Shown piece by piece: positions 26,301 to 32,654 of a stretch of 32,654 nucleotides of DNA. The translations under genes and the position numbers were made by a program. The notes under the pieces were generated by a model. It saw nothing but the letters and a program-made list of their open reading frames with translations, was not told the DNA's origin and did no database searches. Every line of letters starts with the position of its first letter. Within the stretch, counting starts at the first letter, position 1. Origin of the DNA: Syntrophobacterales bacterium (GTDB lineage: Bacteria; Desulfobacterota; Desulfobaccia; Desulfobaccales; 0-14-0-80-60-11); NCBI GenBank assembly GCA_020060385.1, contig JAGVAH010000012.1, forward strand, positions 1-32,654, read 5' to 3'.

Positions 26301-27157
26301 AGTTGGTCCCCGCACAGGTCCCAAAAGTGATGAAAAGCATCCTGCCAGGCAGGCATCAAGTCCAACCCCTCCAGTCGTAACATACGGTTCTCCAGGACCG
26401 AGTTCGCCGGCCGGGGGGCCGGCCGGGGAAATTCCCAGGTCTCACAGGGACGCACCGGCACCTCCAGACCCGCCCGCGCCAGGATCAGCCGGGCAAATTC
26501 ATACCAGGTAGCCTCCCCCTGGCAGGTGGCGTGATAGGTGCCGAAGGCCTCGGTGGCCGCCAGGGCCAGAAGTTGGGGGGCCAAGGCCAGGGCGCTGGTG
26601 GGGGAGCCCCTTTGATCGTGCACCACCTTGAAATCCTCCCCCAGGGATAGGCTGCGGCCCCGGGCCAAAATGGCGTTGACAAAGTTGGGTCCGGGCAGCC
26701 CATAGAGCCAGGCGGTGCGGACGATGAAATGATCCGGGCATTGCTCCCTGACGCAGCGCTCCCCCAGCAGTTTGCTCAACCCGTAAACCGACTGGGGCCG
26801 GGTCTCGTCCCACTCCACATAGGGGCCGGGCTTGGCCCCGTCAAAGACGTAATCGGTGGACACGTGCACCAGCTTGCTCCCCAGCCGCCGGCAGGCCGCG
26901 GCCAGGTTCCGGGGCCCCAGAGCGTTGACCGCAAAGGCCAGGTCCGGGGCGGCCTCCAGGTCGTCCACCCGGGTGGCCGCGGCCGCGTTAATCACCAACC
27001 CCGGCCGCTGGGCCGAGAGACTGGCCCAGACCGCGTCCTGGTCGGTGATATCCATTTCCGCCAGGTCGGTGGCCACCACTTCCCAATCCCGGTGCGCCAA
27101 CTCCTGCACCAGGGCCCGTCCCAGCTGCCCGGCCGCGCCGGTGATCAGTACCTTCAT
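26297..27157 (-). CDS. rfbD: dTDP-4-dehydrorhamnose reductase
   Basis: 286 residues from ATG 27157; a TTG two codons earlier is less likely. MKVLITGAAGQLGRAL is the dinucleotide-binding motif. Then come NAAAATRVDDLE, the catalytic STDYVFDG and VYGLSKLLGE (Tyr-x3-Lys), and RTAWLYG. The enzyme reduces dTDP-4-keto-rhamnose to dTDP-L-rhamnose with NAD(P)H. It overlaps rfbB by 4 bp. Upstream lies a 270-bp gap with a palindromic repeat, then the cupin gene. The order rmlC-like, cupin, rmlD, rmlB suggests one nucleotide-sugar cluster, though gaps of 137 and 272 bp allow separate promoters. Confidence 0.94.
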   Translation of the reverse strand: MKVLITGAAGQLGRALVQELAHRDWEVVATDLAEMDITDQDAVWASLSAQRPGLVINAAAATRVDDLEAAPDLAFAVNALGPRNLAAACRRLGSKLVHVSTDYVFDGAKPGPYVEWDETRPQSVYGLSKLLGERCVREQCPDHFIVRTAWLYGLPGPNFVNAILARGRSLSLGEDFKVVHDQRGSPTSALALAPQLLALAATEAFGTYHATCQGEATWYEFARLILARAGLEVPVRPCETWEFPRPAPRPANSVLENRMLRLEGLDLMPAWQDAFHHFWDLCGDQL

Positions 27158-27207
27158 AAGCAACTTTCAGACATCTGCTCCGAAAAGTTCCGTCTGCCAG
27201 TGGCGCA

Positions 27208-27246
27208 GGCGTCTCGCCTGGGCGACGCTGGGGCGGGCGAGACGCC
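27208..27246. repeat. Palindromic repeat with GGCGTCTCGCC arms
   Basis: GGCGTCTCGCC (27208-27218) and GGCGAGACGCC (27236-27246) pair perfectly over 11 bp with a 17-nt loop. The extended GCGGGCGAGACGCCCGCCCCTAC resembles dispersed intergenic elements known from other genomes. The rest of 27158-27429 holds no gene. Confidence 0.65.
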
Positions 27247-27429
27247 CGCCCCTACTACGGATTTTTCATTATTTATGGGTGAGCCTCTGGCTCATGAGCA
27301 TCTGTTGGAAAATCAGCCCGCCCCGGAGAGTTGGGTGACTGCCGTTTTATCCCTCCCTAAATCAAAAAAGGGGGCCTGCTCAATTCATCTTTTCCCCGGT
27401 GCCCCCTGACTGATATTCAAGGCAATCCC

Positions 27430-27855
27430 TTACCAGGTCAGCTTATAAGGCACCGTATCGGCCGGATCATAAGTCGAAGGCGCATATTCCAAGACCTGGG
27501 AATATTTCCTGGCCTGATAAGCATGAGCCAACTGCGGGCGGATAGTGAGCCGATCTCCAGCCTGCACCAGGATGGTCTCTTTGCTGCCGCTCTCCAGGTC
27601 TTCCACCAGCAGATCCATCTCCCCCGACAGGATATAGACGTTTTCTGTCTTTCTCCGGTGGTAATGGTGCCCTCTTTCTTGTCCGGTTGCATCCAAATCC
27701 CAATACACCAGATGCCTGTAGGCCTCTTGCTTGCGGTTTAAGATTTGCGCCATTTCCCCTTTACTGGAGAACAGGCGGCGTTCGGAACTGTCATCGCCCT
27801 CCGTGGGCAGTCTTTCAATGGTCAACTTGGTTGTTACCATAGCCTTCATTTTCAT
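27430..27855 (-). CDS. Cupin-domain protein, possibly a sugar-nucleotide or sugar-phosphate isomerase/binding protein
   Basis: 141 residues from ATG 27855. In-frame ATGs at 27849 and 27840 are alternatives; the last has AAGG just before it. The single cupin is seen in GHHYHRRKTENVYILSGEMDLLVEDLE (motif 1, shown in part, with three His and a Glu) and in GDRLTIRPQLAHAYQA (motif 2, with the metal-binding His). It ends EYAPSTYDPADTVPYKL. Cupins beside rhamnose genes are often sugar isomerases or regulators, but the exact reaction is not readable. It lies between the rmlC-like and rmlD genes on the same strand. Confidence 0.8.
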   Translation of the reverse strand: MKMKAMVTTKLTIERLPTEGDDSSERRLFSSKGEMAQILNRKQEAYRHLVYWDLDATGQERGHHYHRRKTENVYILSGEMDLLVEDLESGSKETILVQAGDRLTIRPQLAHAYQARKYSQVLEYAPSTYDPADTVPYKLTW

Positions 27856-27993
27856 CGATAAGTGGGTGTTTAATGAAATTTACTTCAGGAAACCTTAGAA
27901 AAAGTCTCATGAAGTCTGGGGTCGTTGGCTCCAGCATGACCGCCGACCGCCACCCCCGCCCCCTCCCTCAGAAATACCTGCCTCCCCCCCTGA

Positions 27994-28488
27994 TCACTCC
28001 AGCCGGAAGGGGCAGTCAGGGTCATCCTCATAGCGGATTTCGTCCACCTCCTCCCGCCGCCCCGGGCCCTTGAAAAGACGATTGGCGCAGTTGATTACCA
28101 GGCCCATCTGTCCACTGATATTCAGGTAACCGTGCACCACTCCCGGGGGCACCAGGAGAATACCCGGGCAATTCTCCCCCAGATGGAATTCCTGCCGGGT
28201 GCCGTAACTCGGGCTCTCCGGACGCTGGTCCCAAAGGATCACCCGGAAGTCTCCAGGGCCGGGGAAGCAGAAATAATCCGTCTGCTGGCGGTGGGCATGG
28301 GGACCCCGCCCCACTCCCGGCCGGGTTAGGGAGATATAGGACATCACCGGCGCCAGTTCCGGGGCCAGTTCATCCTGGCGGAACAGTTCCGCCAGCCAGC
28401 CCCGGGCGTCTTCGTAGATCACCAGGGCCCGGCAGACCACCCCGGGGATGTTCACTGCGGGTATGATAAATTTTGCCGATCCACCCAT
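27994..28488 (-). CDS. dTDP-4-dehydrorhamnose 3,5-epimerase-like protein (divergent RmlC)
   Basis: 164 residues from ATG 28488, slightly shorter than classical RmlC (about 180). Family features: DARGWLAELFRQDEL, GPHAHRQQTDYFCF in place of RGLHYQ...Q, ILWDQRPESPSYG in place of the DLR-S-TFG segment, and VPPGVVHGYLNIS for the lid histidine. The C-terminus has YEDDPDCPF. The first segment lacks the Arg-Gly of RG(L/I)H, so the catalytic centre is not identical to RmlC. It could make an alternative sugar epimer. Position with rmlB and rmlD supports dTDP-sugar work. No good Shine-Dalgarno is visible before the ATG. Confidence 0.75.
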   Translation of the reverse strand: MGGSAKFIIPAVNIPGVVCRALVIYEDARGWLAELFRQDELAPELAPVMSYISLTRPGVGRGPHAHRQQTDYFCFPGPGDFRVILWDQRPESPSYGTRQEFHLGENCPGILLVPPGVVHGYLNISGQMGLVINCANRLFKGPGRREEVDEIRYEDDPDCPFRLE

Positions 28489-28851
28489 ATAATTGGAGAA
28501 ATGTAACTCTCTATCCCCTTCCCGGGGAAATTATCCCCCTCATCTTATATAGCGGTAAAAACTACCTCTTCCTTTAACTTTTTTTAATCATTCATTAAAT
28601 TTTGTTACTGATTTTTTCATTTTCTTGTCGCGGCTAGCAGCTTGTCAAGCAGCGGGTGTCTGAAATTATCTTAAAAAATATTAAAAATAACATCATCACC
28701 CCCTGAAAAAAACCCTGGGCCGGGATGCCGCCCTCCTGCGAGCCGCTTAACCGCAGAGAGACGGGACCTGGCCCGGCAAGATTGCGATTTTCTTCCCGCT
28801 TCAGAGGTTAACTACCAACGAAACTGGGAATGGCGCCCGCAGACTGGCCTG
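28489..28851. other. AT-rich intergenic region before the RmlC-like gene
   Basis: I see no gene here. On the minus strand a TTGACA lies near 28640, but no convincing -10 follows at the right distance. Runs of A and T at 28560-28690 stand out against the GC-rich surroundings. No strong hairpin or RNA gene was found. Confidence 0.4.
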
Positions 28852-29508
28852 TCAGCTGCCCGCAATGAAGTTGGAGATAGCCCTGATGATGGGGTCGAAA
28901 TAAGGGCTGAAAATACCATGGTGAGTGACCCGCTCCAGCAGGGCCAGGGCCAGAACCAAAAAGGGGCCGATCTGCACCGTCAGTGCCCTGATCCGCTCAT
29001 CGATCTGGGGTATCAATTCACAGACCAGGTATCCCATGGCCATGGGAGGCACTGGGATCAAGTTATATATGGCGGTGGTAACATTGACCCCAATGACCAT
29101 CAAAAAGACGCGGGGGTCATATTGAAAGATATTAAAAAGCATGACGATGCTGCCAAAGATGCTGGCCATCAGCAGATTCGCCACTGGTCCCGCGACCCGG
29201 CTCAATACCATGTAGAGCCGGGGATACTCGAATTTACCGGCATCGATATCAAAGTTGCGGCCCCAGCCGAAGCCGGCCACCAAGTAGCAGATCGACCCCA
29301 GAATATCCAGGTGCAGGAAGGCGTTAAAATGGAGTCGATCCCTGGCCCCGGGACGCCGGTCCCCCAGAAAATTGGACATGAAGGCCTGGGCCTCGGCATT
29401 AATGGTGATGGCCACCAGCACCGAAACACAGAAGGATACCACCGCATCAACGGCGAAGGTGCCGGGCTCGAGAATAAAAGGCACCGGCCAAGAGGTTGCC
29501 ATGGACAT
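28852..29508 (-). CDS. M50 (site-2-protease-like) membrane protein with all catalytic residues lost
   Basis: 218 residues from ATG 29508, supported by GGGGGTAAGG about eight bases upstream. About five to six membrane segments. The backbone fits M50 proteins: GDRRPGARDRLHFNAFLHLDILGSI (in part), FGWGRNFDID, LSRVAGPVANLLMA and NLIPVPPMAMG. But the metal-binding HExxH is replaced by NAEAQ (Asn37-Ala38-Glu39-Ala40-Gln41), and the Asp of NxxPxPPxDG by Ala157. No zinc site remains, so it cannot cleave peptides in the normal way. It may be a pseudoprotease acting as a scaffold or membrane chaperone. It lies downstream of the OFA-type carrier on the same strand, after a 147-bp gap containing a hairpin. 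Confidence 0.75.
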   Translation of the reverse strand: MSMATSWPVPFILEPGTFAVDAVVSFCVSVLVAITINAEAQAFMSNFLGDRRPGARDRLHFNAFLHLDILGSICYLVAGFGWGRNFDIDAGKFEYPRLYMVLSRVAGPVANLLMASIFGSIVMLFNIFQYDPRVFLMVIGVNVTTAIYNLIPVPPMAMGYLVCELIPQIDERIRALTVQIGPFLVLALALLERVTHHGIFSPYFDPIIRAISNFIAGS

Positions 29509-29540
29509 CAGTATTACCTTACCCCCTTTCCTCAACAATA

Positions 29541-29572
29541 GAGAAGGCAGGGTTAGCGTACCCTGCCTTCTC
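29541..29572 (-). terminator. Hairpin after the MFS carrier gene
   Basis: GAGAAGGCAGGGT (29541-29553) and ACCCTGCCTTCTC (29560-29572) form a perfect 13-bp stem with a 6-nt loop. On the minus strand the sequence after it is TATTGTT, only moderately T-rich. It probably terminates or attenuates the MFS transcript. Confidence 0.65.
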
Positions 29573-29655
29573 GGGATCACTCCGGTTTTACCTGTTTCCC
29601 ATTTCAGCGCTTCAACGCTCAGGTCGCAGGCAAAACCGGGTTGCAGAATTGAGAT

Positions 29656-30945
29656 TTACTCGGTCGCATGCATGGGCCGTTTGGTCACCCGGGAGATAAC
29701 CACCGCCACGATCAGCACGATGGCCGAGAGGATGAAGGCCCAGGTCAGGGTGCCGGTGATGTCTCTGATGGTGCCCGCCAGACGGGTCATGAAGAAGCCG
29801 GCGCCCCACCCGAGGAACACCAGGCCGTAGTTCATGCCCAGGTTCTTGGGGCCGAAGAAGTCGGCAGTATAAGCGGGCATCAGAGCCAGACCGCCGCCGT
29901 ACTGCCAGTAGGCGATACCCACGGCCAGGAACAGGATGACCACGTTGCCGCCGGCGATGATCATTGGCAGCACGAACAGACAGAGGGCTGATACCAGACA
30001 GTTGATGGTGTAGGCGTTATCCCGGCCGATCTTATCCGAATACATACCGGTTCCCACCCGGCCCAGGGCGTTCACCAAACCGCCCCAGGAAGCCAAGATC
30101 CAGGCGTTGGCCACCAGGAAGGGGGTGCCTTTGGCCGCGGTGGCTAAAATCGGTGCGGCATTGGCGATAACCAGCAGACCCGACTGGGTGGTGCCCGCGA
30201 ACATCAGGACCAGGGCGAAGAACTGCCAGGTCTTGACGATTTCCGACGGCGACCAGTCCACAATGGTGCCCACCGCCTTGGCCGGGGCCGCCCCTGCTTT
30301 CACCGGGGCGGGAGGCGCCACATAGCCCGGGGGCGCCTTGGCCAGCTGGGAGCCGGCGATGATGACCACGGCTGCGAAGAAGATGCCCAGGAAGATCCAG
30401 CTGTAAGTGACGCCGCCGGTGGCGATGAGATAAGCGGCCAGGGGCGAAATGTAGAGAGCCGCGCCGCCGTAGCCGCCCACCACCAGACCGGCCACCAGAC
30501 CCCGCTTATGGGGGCCGAACCAGGTAAGAGCCGCGGGCGTGGGCGCGGCGTAACCGATGCCCATGCCGATGCCGCCCATCACGCCGAAGCCGAATACCAG
30601 GCCGCCGTAGCTTTTCATCAAACCGGCGATGATGCAGCCCAAAGCCAGGAAGAGGCCGCCGGTGATGGCGCCCACCTTGGGCCCCAACCTATCCTGGATC
30701 CGGCCGCCGGGAATCATTAATAAGGCAAAGATAATGACGCACAAGGAAAATGGTGTGGCCGCCTGGGCGTTGGTGATATAAGTCCAACCCGCCGCCGGGC
30801 CTTCGGTAATGAGCTGCCCGGCTTTTTTGACGTCAATCAGGGCCTTGGTCCAAACGCTCCAGGCATACAGGATTCCCAAACAGAGGTTAACAGCCGTGCC
30901 CGAAAATACAACTACCCAAGCTTTCCCTGGAACTTTGTCTGCCAT
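29656..30945 (-). CDS. OFA-family (oxalate/formate antiporter-type) MFS transporter
   Basis: 429 residues from ATG 30945; AGGAGGAG precedes it. About twelve hydrophobic helices are visible with a central polar, Ala/Pro-rich loop (KAPPGYVAPPAPVKAGAAPAKA). Family traits: NLCLGILYAWSVW at the start, GGRIQDRLGPK after helix 2-3, GIGMGIGYAAPTPAALTWFGPHKRGLVAGLVVGGYG, and GLVNALGRVGTGMYSDKIGRDN in the second half. OFA members exchange small carboxylates such as oxalate/formate or take up monocarboxylates; the substrate is not determined. A sigma-54-type promoter lies about 110 bp upstream (31068-31084). Confidence 0.88.
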   Translation of the reverse strand: MADKVPGKAWVVVFSGTAVNLCLGILYAWSVWTKALIDVKKAGQLITEGPAAGWTYITNAQAATPFSLCVIIFALLMIPGGRIQDRLGPKVGAITGGLFLALGCIIAGLMKSYGGLVFGFGVMGGIGMGIGYAAPTPAALTWFGPHKRGLVAGLVVGGYGGAALYISPLAAYLIATGGVTYSWIFLGIFFAAVVIIAGSQLAKAPPGYVAPPAPVKAGAAPAKAVGTIVDWSPSEIVKTWQFFALVLMFAGTTQSGLLVIANAAPILATAAKGTPFLVANAWILASWGGLVNALGRVGTGMYSDKIGRDNAYTINCLVSALCLFVLPMIIAGGNVVILFLAVGIAYWQYGGGLALMPAYTADFFGPKNLGMNYGLVFLGWGAGFFMTRLAGTIRDITGTLTWAFILSAIVLIVAVVISRVTKRPMHATE

Positions 30946-31013
30946 GAGACTCCTCCTCAGTCAAGATTAACCGTAAGAATAAGGCCTATAAATAGATAAC
31001 TTGCTAATATCCC

Positions 31014-31025
31014 TGGCAATTGCCA
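31014..31025. promoter_or_regulatory. 12-bp palindrome in the leader of the MFS gene
   Basis: TGGCAATTGCCA is perfectly symmetrical. It lies between the likely sigma-54 start site (about 31057) and the MFS start codon, so it could be a regulator site or mRNA structure. Significance is uncertain. Confidence 0.35.
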
Positions 31026-31067
31026 AAACCACCCCCTTCCTTAAAAAAAAGTCACCACAATCATTAA

Positions 31068-31084
31068 TGCAAGGTGCCTGCCAA
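31068..31084 (-). promoter_or_regulatory. Probable sigma-54 (-24/-12) promoter of the OFA carrier
   Basis: On the minus strand the 17-mer TTGGCAGGCACCTTGCA fits the -24/-12 consensus YTGGCACGRNNNTTGCW at all but two defined positions. It keeps the invariant GG and GC with exactly 10 bp between them. It lies about 123 bp before the start codon, in the right orientation. Confidence 0.65.
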
Positions 31085-31267
31085 CTAACGCCAAAATTTA
31101 GAATCCCGGCCTGGTGGAAAAAATGACTAGAATCATTAAGTTAATTTTTTCTCAAAGTAATTGGGTCTGTCCAAAAACGAGAATCAGGGGACCAAATCGG
31201 GACATTTTCCCCAAAGCGGGGGGTATTTCACCCCATGCGCCTCGCGGCCACCAGAGAGCCCTCTTCT

Positions 31268-32563
31268 TCAATGGCCGACCATACCCGCCCAGACCCGCTC
31301 CACCGCGGCCACCGTAGATTCCAGGTCCTCCTGGCGGTGGGCGGTGGAGACAAACCAGGCCTCGAACTGGGAAGGCGGCAGGTACACACCCTCTGCCAGC
31401 AGGCCCTGGAAGAAGCGGGAGAACCGGCCCAGATCCGCGGCCTTGGCCTCCTCCAGAGAGGTGACCGGCCCAGTGGTGCAAAAAACCGTGAGCATGGACC
31501 CCACCCGGTTAATGGTCACCGGCACTCCCCGGCGGCCTGCCGCCCCGGCCAGCTCCCGGGCCAACCAGGAGCCCTTTTCCTCCAAGGACTCATAAGTTCC
31601 GGGTTGATTCAAGGCCCTCAGAGTGGTCAAACCCGCGGCCACCGCCACCGGATTCCCGGAGAGGGTCCCGGCCTGGTAGATGGGTCCGGCCGGAGCCATC
31701 TGGGCCATCAAGTCCTTGCGGCCCCCATACGCGCCCACCGGTAAGCCCCCACCCATAATCTTCCCCAGGCAGGTGAGGTCCGGTCTGACCCCGTAAAGGG
31801 CCTGGGCTCCTCCCCAGGCGACCCGGAAGCCGGTGATCACCTCGTCGAAGACCAGGAGGCAGCCCTCCTGATCACAGAGCCGCCGCAGCCCTTCCAGAAA
31901 ACCATCCTCAGGCGGCACCACCCCCATGTTCCCGGCCACCGGCTCCACGAAAATGGCCGCCACTTCTCCGGAGTATTGTTTCAGGCTCCGGGCCACCCCC
32001 TCCAGGTCATTGTAGGGCAGCGAGATGGTCAGGCCGGCGATCTCCGGCGGCACCCCGGGGCTGCCGGGGATACCTTGGGTGAGAACGCCGCTGCCCGCAG
32101 CCACCAAAAAAGAATCGGCATGGCCGTGGTAACCCCCGTCAAACTTGATCACCCGGCCCCGTCCCGTGGCCCCCCGGGCCAGGCGCAGCGCGCTCATGCA
32201 GGCCTCGGTGCCGGAACTCACCAGACGCACCATCTCCAAACCCGGCACCGCTTCCACCAATATCTGGGCCAGTTCCACCTCCCCGGGGGTGGAGGCCCCG
32301 AAGCTGGTGCCCCGGGCTGCGGCCTCCTGCACCGCGGCCACCACCTGGGGGTGGGCGTGCCCCAAGATCAGGGGTCCCCAGGAACCCACATAATCCAGAT
32401 AGGCATTGCCGTCCACATCATAGATCCGGGGCCCTTCACCCCGGGCGATGAGGCGGGGACTCCCTCCCACCGCGCCCCAGGCCCGCACGGGAGAGTTCAC
32501 CCCCCCGGGCATCAATTGCCCTGCGGCTTGAAACCAACGCTGCGAATTCCCAAACGTGGGCAT
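31268..32563 (-). CDS. hemL: Glutamate-1-semialdehyde 2,1-aminomutase
   Basis: 431 residues from ATG 32563, with AGGAG upstream. The sequence is full-length and canonical: PGGVNSPVRAWGAVGGSP, YLDYVGSWGPLILGHAHP, VRLVSSGTEACMSALRLAR, KFDGGYHGHAD, Asp240 in LLVFDEVITGFR, and the PLP lysine Lys268 in CLGKIMGGGLPVGAYGG. The enzyme converts glutamate-1-semialdehyde into 5-aminolevulinate in the C5 tetrapyrrole pathway, used for heme, cobalamin or siroheme. It sits upstream of the MFS carrier with a 322-bp gap and appears to be an independent unit; no other hem genes are visible. A GC palindrome lies just upstream at 32612-32653. Confidence 0.97.
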   Translation of the reverse strand: MPTFGNSQRWFQAAGQLMPGGVNSPVRAWGAVGGSPRLIARGEGPRIYDVDGNAYLDYVGSWGPLILGHAHPQVVAAVQEAAARGTSFGASTPGEVELAQILVEAVPGLEMVRLVSSGTEACMSALRLARGATGRGRVIKFDGGYHGHADSFLVAAGSGVLTQGIPGSPGVPPEIAGLTISLPYNDLEGVARSLKQYSGEVAAIFVEPVAGNMGVVPPEDGFLEGLRRLCDQEGCLLVFDEVITGFRVAWGGAQALYGVRPDLTCLGKIMGGGLPVGAYGGRKDLMAQMAPAGPIYQAGTLSGNPVAVAAGLTTLRALNQPGTYESLEEKGSWLARELAGAAGRRGVPVTINRVGSMLTVFCTTGPVTSLEEAKAADLGRFSRFFQGLLAEGVYLPPSQFEAWFVSTAHRQEDLESTVAAVERVWAGMVGH

Positions 32564-32611
32564 AGAATGGCTCCTGATGATGGAGTTGTATGGGATTGGG
32601 GGAGGGGGCGT

Positions 32612-32653
32612 GGGGGAGGGGGTAAGGGTCTGTGACCCTTAGCCCCCTCCCCC
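32612..32653. repeat. GC-rich palindrome with TAAGGG core, copy 2
   Basis: TAAGGGTC (32623-32630) and GACCCTTA (32634-32641) pair across TGT. The flanks GGGGGAGGGGG and GCCCCCTCCCCC extend the palindrome with one bulge. It resembles the element at 10625-10667. Confidence 0.7.
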
Positions 32654-32654
32654 A

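Noticed and set aside
27438-27703. Alternative minus-strand frames inside the cupin gene
   Set aside because: They overlap the cupin frame, which has clear family motifs, and their translations look random.

Overview
The window looks like chromosomal DNA from a GC-rich Gram-negative anaerobe, most likely a Desulfobacterota (delta-proteobacterial) lineage. This is inferred from the gene mix: KDO and dTDP-rhamnose synthesis, ResB, an oxalate/formate-type MFS carrier, NtrC-type signalling and many intergenic GC palindromes. No rRNA, tRNA, CRISPR array, insertion sequence or phage gene was seen. Most genes are housekeeping, envelope or regulatory genes in short operons.

Layout. 1-1656 (minus): 3'-truncated resB and an orphan GcvH-like lipoyl carrier. 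1.8-5.0 kb (plus): a universal stress protein with its own promoter and terminator, then a run with a full-length TauE/SafE permease, a half-length TauE/SafE protein, a sirtuin and two small unknown ORFs. 5.03-5.29 kb: two palindromic repeats. 5.4-6.7 kb (minus): a methyltransferase and an SRPBCC-like protein. 7.0-9.0 kb (plus): a TetR regulator with an 18-bp perfect palindrome upstream and a B12-binding radical SAM enzyme. 9.07-10.15 kb (minus): a secreted SGNH-like protein. 10.38 kb (plus): a His-rich single-span membrane protein, followed by repeats. 10.9-13.5 kb (minus): clpB. 13.9-16.0 kb (plus): a Tat-exported DUF362 protein and kdsB. 16.0-18.6 kb (minus): two tandem membrane-anchored SGNH hydrolases. 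18.8-20.0 kb (minus): a helical unknown and a single-domain response regulator. 20.25-21.6 kb (minus): bioA with one in-frame TGA. 21.7-25.1 kb (minus): an overlapping hybrid kinase/NtrC-like regulator pair. 25.2-28.5 kb (minus): rmlB, rmlD, a cupin and an RmlC-like epimerase. 28.85-30.95 kb (minus): a catalytically dead M50-like membrane protein and an OFA-family carrier preceded by a sigma-54-type promoter. 31.3-32.6 kb (minus): hemL.

Shared themes. Cell-envelope polysaccharide work recurs (kdsB, rmlB/rmlD/RmlC-like, cupin, SGNH enzymes). Signalling is concentrated at 19.6-25.1 kb. The features most worth a second look are: (1) bioA, whose only lesion is a TGA at the place where relatives carry a cysteine; (2) the M50-fold protein that has lost every catalytic residue; (3) the NtrC-like regulator with GAFPGA instead of GAFTGA; (4) the sigma-54 promoter before the OFA carrier; (5) several families of intergenic palindromes.
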